Both the position numbers and the translations under genes were made by a program. The notes beneath the pieces are model-generated. The model did not search any database, was not told the origin of the DNA, and worked only from the letters and a program-made list of their open reading frames with translations. From Chionis minor (taxonomy: Eukaryota; Chordata; Aves; Charadriiformes; Chionididae), in NCBI GenBank assembly GCA_013398295.1, contig VZSF01011128.1, positions 1 to 64,000 of the forward strand: a stretch of DNA of 64,000 bases. The letters run 5' to 3'. Each line of letters starts with the position of its first letter. The stretch's first letter is position 1. Positions 50,000 to 64,000 of the stretch are shown piece by piece.

Positions 50000-51720
50000 G
50001 AAAGTGTGGCATGAAACACTTGACTCTGAGTATAAATTTATAAACAGCTTTTGATGTATGTGCAATTTTTGGCAAGGTTTACCAAATAATGCAATTCACA
50101 GTACACTTAATTTAGGAATGTTCGCTTACTGGTTTTTATATCAATTTTAAAAAAGGAGCTGATGAACTTCCAAATCATAAATGATGGATTTTTGTCAATT
50201 ATAAAATATTATGAATTTGCAACCTTTTTATTCTAGTACTCAAGGAACTGCCAGCTATTTAAAACTGTACCTTTATCATTATTCACAAAGTTTAACAAAA
50301 ATAAATACAATTTTGAGGTTGTCTTTGGCATGTCGTAATTCAAGGCAATAGTATCTTTTAGCAGCACAGTGCAAAGAAAAACAACATACCATACAATGCA
50401 CTACTAGATTCAGCCTTACAAGGAGAAGAGAACGTAGTACAATGCAAACTTTAATGTCAATATATACAGAGCTTTAAAGAAAACATTTTTTTAAAATTAA
50501 ATGAAATAAATACACTATGATACAAAATCCACAATATGCTTAGAGAAAGAAATGACAGTTACAATATCTGATAACGGGGACCTTTTGTATAGTTTCATCT
50601 TTGAAGTACCTCAGAGAGCATGTAATTCATTGCACACTGTTTTCAATTAATGCCCTTTCGTATATTGAGATTTATAGCCAGTCACGTGCCAGAAGAGTTT
50701 TAGCTCTAATCAGAGTATCAGTGCAAGATGCCAAAGTGCTTGGGATATTATGACAATGTAATTATTTAGCAAACGCTGCTCATAAGTCTAATGAAAACCA
50801 CACAAAATAGGAACACTTTGTCCTGCAAAGGAGATCCACCTCGAGCATCTTTTCAGTTCTTACATAAAAAGCCCCAAAACAGGATTCAGTGTTATTCAAA
50901 CTCACTACTGGTAATAAGTATTGCCCAAATCTTAATTATCAAGAGACATAATCAATTAAATATCTTTTAAAGCATTCAAAGAAAGTTTGCTTTCATTACA
51001 TAGGAAAAATCTCAAGAAAACCAGTCACTGATTATTTTTTGGGGGGGACTTCTAATTCCCTAAGTTACTGTAAAACTCACGTTAGCTTTAGCTACACTCT
51101 AAAATGTGGTGGGTTGGTTTTTTTTTTAAATTGCATTCATTCTTCCATTCCCAAAGGAAAATGTAGGCTTAACAACATAATTTGGGGGAGTAAACATTTA
51201 AAAAATACACTGAAGTAGAGTCAAACAGTATTCAGAATGTACTGAACTGAAGGGGTATTGATGCAGAAGGATGGCGCGGTGTCAATGACAGCGCAGGCGT
51301 GTTATCAACAGGTATCAATACACACCGAAGAAAATTTTGGAATAAACTTTCAAGGAGAAATTTCTTATTTGTTTTTAGTCCTATAGAGCTCCCACAGGAT
51401 TACGTAAGGACTCTATTGCCACAGCTTCAGACGCCTTCTGAAAACTTTGAGGAAGAAAAACCTGCTCCTCCCTTCCCTCCCTCAAATATTTGCAAACTTG
51501 TAATTCTGGATAGGACTGAAAAACTTAAGTGCTACAGAAGTACATAAACCCCACGTTTCATGGATATGAATGAAATCAGAAAAATTACTATAGTATTGTG
51601 TAATTCATCTAACTCAATTCTTACAAGCTATCTCAACTTTTTAATTTAAGGGCAGAGAGCCGAGTCAATCTGTCATTGCAAATGACCAGTTTATAAGTAT
51701 ATTGCTAGTAACTTCCAATT

Positions 51721-51758
51721 GTTTGCTAGAGGTAAAAAAAAAAGTTTGCTAGAGGTAA
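51721..51758. repeat. Short tandem duplication in the 3' UTR-like block
   Basis: GTTTGCTAGAGGTAA occurs at 51721-51735 and again at 51744-51758, joined by an A-run. It is a 23-bp period, two-copy repeat, consistent with slippage. Confidence 0.85.
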
Positions 51759-54700
51759 CTAACTGTGGGACGTATGAAGATTAGCTTTGGAAAAATGAAT
51801 TAAAACATGGAAGATGGAATTCAAGCTCAATATGACTGACTTGGGTGAGGTCTTGGATGCCATCTCTGGATGCAAGGAGAACATTTAAACCATACAACAC
51901 CACAGGTCTCAGCTGGACAGTACGTTTAGACCACCTACACCTTACGCTCTTCGCATGGTCAAAGAGAATTTACTAGTTTTAAGTATAATGGGAAAAAAAC
52001 CACAAAACACACTAACAATGGCATTGAGACCACACAAGCCACAAAACAGTGGCTTAAATTAATCAAGCCGTGGTAATGCTCTAAGGTACAAGCACTCTTC
52101 GCTATGCACCATGGACTGATACTGATGCACAGTTTTTGGATACGTAACAGGAATACAATAGAGTTCCTCACTTTTTATCAAACGGATAACTGAAGATAGA
52201 AATCGTGATATCAAAAGGGGTGAAAGAACAGCAAAACACGTCAGGAGCCTTCTCCAGCTACAGCTACAGTCTGTGGGAAGCTACTCTCTTCAGTGAGAAG
52301 CTATCAGGCTCTACGTGCACTTGAGAACCAGTACTTCTTTGCAACTGCCGTTACCAAACATCACAGTAGAAGCTATTTTGCTGGCAGTAACAGAAGCCTT
52401 ATCCAAAATACTGTATCATTTAAGATATTAATTAGTTATCTGGAAATTCCTCTAACTACATAGTATATATGCCTATTTCTTTGTAATTATAAGCCTTTGT
52501 AAAAATTTCATTTTTACTTTTTTTTAAAAAAGTAAATCAGTAAGATAGTAAGATCACAACTAGTTTGTAATCTTGAACTGTGCAGAGATGATATGAACGT
52601 GAAACAAGTTACACTAACCTTTCACTCCAGCCAAGAGCACATTCAAACTAAGTGTTCTTCCATTTCAAACATATAACCGATTACTCATGAGCAGACCATG
52701 CCCCTTTTATGTAATTGCTGACTGAACAAAACCTAAGTTTGAAAAAAAAGGATGAGCATGCAAGAAATTGTAAAAGAAGCATCACAAAGAAGATCATCAA
52801 ATACTATATAGTAAAAGTAAACTGCAAGTGAACTCTTTTGTATCCCTGCATATCCAAAATGTTTCAAGGACTGATATGCTGAAATATTCATAGCAAGTGT
52901 ACTTCCCCCCAAATTAACGATTAGAATTGGCACACCAGGGTACGCTGGCCAGCCTGTCAGATATAATAAAGGGTTTTGTCCATATGTTTTCCTTGTGATA
53001 ATACAACTTTGTAATGTTCCAATCACTGAAACCTTGCTCTTACCCCAGGAGTACCACTTGCACTAGAGGCTGGTAACAATGTAAAACCAGCAGGGATAGC
53101 TTTATAGAAGGTGTTTTAAATTCTTTGCTAAGAACCGGAATATCCATCTTGTTTGTGTACTTTTTCTCTTACCACCTTTGCTCTGTACACCGAGAAGAAC
53201 TTAAGTACCTTCAGCTGCTTACAACTGCTTTTGTGCAAAATGCTTTTAAGGTGCTTATAATGGGGTGCTTCTAAGCAAGCTGAAAAAAAATACCAATATA
53301 AACACTGTTAAATGATTCGTGAATAAAGCCATTAAAGCTACTACCTTATGGGAAAGCTGAAGACAATTCAAGTTTGACGTTTTAGTTGTGTTCCATGCCT
53401 TGCATTACCCTCTATCCCAACACAGTTTTTACTTGTATGTTTCAACCCACATTATACCTTGACCCTGGCTAAGGTGGCTTTATTTCCACCACTCTGGGTT
53501 CCCCATCCCCCTCTTTAGAGTGAACTCAAATTCTTCTGGCAGTCATTTGTAAATTTTCAAAAATATTATACCAACAGACTGTAGATAAGAGGTTTACAGG
53601 CATTCTTGCTGGCAAGAGTCTTCAGTAATGAAAAGAAGGGTGCATCAGGGGCAGATTCTGTACTCAACAATAAGCCTTCCAGGAAGCAGTTGTGTTCTTT
53701 GATAAGCTTTCAAGCATTTCAAACAGGCACCTCAAAACTAGGCACAAATGGCCCCTAAAGCTTCCAACATCTATCAAACACTCAAGAAATTTAGTATGGG
53801 GTATGTTCTGCATGATACAAATAGCACACCTATGTTTGCTATATTCATTAAGTCTCAAATCTACATATATTCATACCTAACTATTTGGCCAGATAATTTC
53901 CATCTCCCCCCACCACAACAAAAGAAAGCAGCTTATCTAATTGTACTTCCAGTGCCACGAAGTACTTCACAGGTATAAGCAAAAACCAGCCAGCACCCTC
54001 TGCCTTTAAGTTCTGAGTTACTACTGCCACTCTAGGCAGTTGGGCCAGAATTCTCCTGAAAGCTTTTCTTCTTGTCTCAAAATGCCGAGTTCTGCCATTA
54101 CTGGTGTCTTGTAATTGGCTTCCAAATGTTTTTGCAACAGGAAATTCAATGATGGCAAATCAGTCTGAACTACAGATGATTTTTGGTCACTTGGATTCTC
54201 TAATTGGTCACTAAGATACTTAATATATAAAATGCATATCATCCTGCTATGACAGTACAATTGCACAGTGGCATCTACAACTTTTGAAAATACTCTTAAG
54301 CTCATCATCTCTGAACGCATCAGTTCCCAGTCTACTAGTGGTTAGCACTGGTTTTGAGTCAGAAAACCCCAAGATAATTCTGGCCCCGAAATTAACTTCT
54401 CTCCATCACAGCATTTAGAAACAGCTGAAGTCCTAAGACCAAGACAGAGAGGGCAAGTGGATATTGTCAGTAACTTGACCATAACTGAAGTTTCTTGGTC
54501 AGAATTCCCTTACCTGGGGACACTGCAAGACTTATTTATTTTCCCAAGCTACCCCTACAGTTAGGCAAACAGAATTTTGCATTTATGTTCTGTAATATTT
54601 GTACATGCGGCAAGAGATTCAGATAGAAGCAACGTTCTATAAAAATCAAATAAATAAAATATAAAATCCATATGCCAAGTTTGTTATAATAAAGTGTCAG

Positions 54701-55626
54701 TTTGTCTTACATGCCAAACAAACTTAATATTGGGTATATTCAGTGGAAATGACTGCCGAGGAAACAGTAACATACTTGTACAAGTAGATAGACAATATAA
54801 ATAATAAAAATTATTGGATTGCATGATGTTGTCTTAAAGTGGTACCAGTGTTATTTAGATCCTTAATTTTGACAGTTTATACACATACTTTCACCAGCTC
54901 AGTGCAGGACACCATACCATTTGTGGTAACAACTAGAAATGTTAATTTTCCTGTAGGAGGCCATTTGTTAATCAGCATTTCTTCTGGGTCACAAGTGATC
55001 AAATTAAGTTTATGGGTAAAGTGCAGAATTTGACACATCCCTTTTGTTTGTATTTTCACATAAACTTAGCAGTTACTGGCACCATGCAAACACAGACCTT
55101 CCAAATTAACACTAATGCATTTAACACTGGCACAATACATTAGTCAGCTTTTCATAACAGTAATGAACAAGTTAAATGAATTGAGTTCAATGAATTAAGT
55201 GCCCAATTACAAAATCCAGAATTTGTCCTTCACAACAGGGTCCCAACGTGTGAAGAAAAGAAAACTTACACTGACACTTTATGTACAACTTGGCCATTGG
55301 CAACGGTCCCCTATACCATTTTTTAAATGAACCCAGCAAAACTATACAGAATGTGAAATAATATTTGCAACAGATCTCTTAAAGGACAGTGTAGAGAAAT
55401 TCATTATGGTGTACCTGATGTTTAAATTAACTTAATAGATACAGCCTGTAAAACAACACAGTATGAACCTGTGGATTTTTTTTTTTTCTTTTTAAAAAAA
55501 GGACTTTTACAGAATTCAAGTAGTGTAGCAGGAAACCATAGATGCCTTTTGATCACAGGTCAGGCAAAATAGAGCCACTTATTGGATTTTCCCCTTGCTT
55601 CTGTTTGCTAAGGTGTCCCAGTGGAT

Positions 55627-63329
<7,703 letters not shown>

Positions 63330-64000
63330 CTAGTGGCATACACATTTGATCAGCATGGCGAAATCCTAGCAAGGCTCATTTTTAACATTCAGGAGATACG
63401 TTGGAAGGAACATTTTGAGGGAAGGGAAGCAAACAAGGGCAACACTAGATGTTGAATAAGACTTCCAGTCAGTTATCTGTATTCTCTTACTTCAATAACA
63501 CACACAAAGCAAGTATTCCTGGGTTTTATCTAAAACTGCAGAACACTGTAGGAACTAATGTATGAACACGTGTTTTTAGGAAGAAATTTACTGAAGGACA
63601 ACACTACTTATCAGAATGAAATAAAGATCATAGTCTTAAGTTCAAGGACTGCATCACAAAGAAGAGTGCTCACAGATTTTGCCGCTTGAGTGGTATACGC
63701 GTTGCTAGCACAGCAGAAGTGAGGCAATACAAGAATATTCAATTAGCAATACTACTAAATAATTAGAACCTCAGATTATATTACATGCACCTCCGAATTC
63801 ACCGTTTGAAATTTCACAGTAAGCATAGCTTGATAATTCTGCGTAGCCTATTAGAACCGTAGACAACCTCTAGACAAACATAAGTGGTTTTAAAAGTTGG
63901 ATGCAGCAGTAAAGAAAACAATTCACAGAAGAAAACCTGAAGTTAAGCTTAAAGCATACTAAGCAATAAGTGTTTGCACTTACTGTCTTTGTTTCCAAGT
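63330..64000 (-). other. RPS6KA6 intron running off the window edge
   Basis: Intron upstream, in transcript sense, of the hydrophobic-motif exon. The previous exon should end in a Thr-Pro-Lys-like sequence plus one base (G). I could not place that within the window. Confidence 0.7.

Larger units (their letters stand above)
49975..55626 (-). other. RPS6KA6: Probable long 3' UTR of RPS6KA6
   Basis: Directly after the stop codon there is about 5.6 kb of AT-rich sequence with no CR1 or other recognised repeat, no convincing ORF, and long A/T runs. Poly(A) signals in transcript orientation (TTTATT on the plus strand) occur at 54535-54540, 53479-53484, 50227-50232 and 49994-49999. The last is followed by a sharp change to GC-richer, repeat-bearing DNA, so I place the distal end near 49975. 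The extent is inferred; transcript data would be needed to fix it. Confidence 0.5.

Noticed and set aside
52733..53026. 97-codon minus-strand frame downstream of the RPS6KA6 stop
   Set aside because: Lies in the probable 3' UTR and resembles no protein. Not considered a gene.
63981..64000. Apparent donor site (GTAAGT on the minus strand) at the right edge, suggesting the previous RPS6KA6 exon
   Set aside because: The bases before it do not end in the Thr-Pro-Lys plus G needed to join the next exon, and the phase does not fit. Probably a chance match.

Overview
This window looks like bird (avian) nuclear DNA. Four truncated CR1 retroposons are present, three of them keeping the CR1 3' end. 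A/C-rich simple tracts of a kind common in birds are scattered through it. The one gene I can name is a spliced vertebrate kinase, and most of the rest is non-coding. No prokaryotic, plasmid or phage features, rRNA, tRNA or CRISPR arrays were seen. One base is ambiguous (N at 37373).

Right end (about 50.0-64.0 kb, minus strand): the 3' half of RPS6KA6 (RSK4, a ribosomal S6 kinase). Nine consecutive coding exons read in phase from 63329 down to a stop codon at 55627. They encode the hydrophobic-motif linker, the complete C-terminal CaMK-type kinase domain, and the C-terminal tail with an ERK-docking motif and a PDZ-ligand-like end. The N-terminal kinase domain lies beyond the right edge. A repeat-poor, AT-rich block of about 5.6 kb follows the stop and is probably a long 3' UTR, with a plausible final poly(A) signal near 49994-49999. 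An old CR1 fragment sits antisense in one intron, and an unexplained GC-rich island sits in another.

Left and middle (1 to about 49.9 kb): mostly intergenic. It contains three minus-strand CR1 3' ends (14.7, 21.0 and 46.0 kb), a degenerate GC-rich minisatellite of about 0.8 kb (25.5-26.3 kb) that runs into a CpG-rich block, an exact 82-bp duplication with copies 1.19 kb apart (26.8 and 28.0 kb), and a CpG island at 46.9-47.2 kb. That island carries a 45-bp tandem repeat and a CTCF-like motif. Several AT-rich, homeobox-motif-like tracts look like candidate conserved non-coding elements, but conservation cannot be tested here.

Two plus-strand exon candidates (8753-8847 and 34127-34343) have good splice signals and protein-like reading frames that I do not recognise. 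They may belong to one or more undescribed genes running convergently toward RPS6KA6. As I recall, mammalian POU3F4 and CYLC1 lie on this side of RPS6KA6 and point the same way. I see no sequence resemblance to either, so this is only a positional idea.
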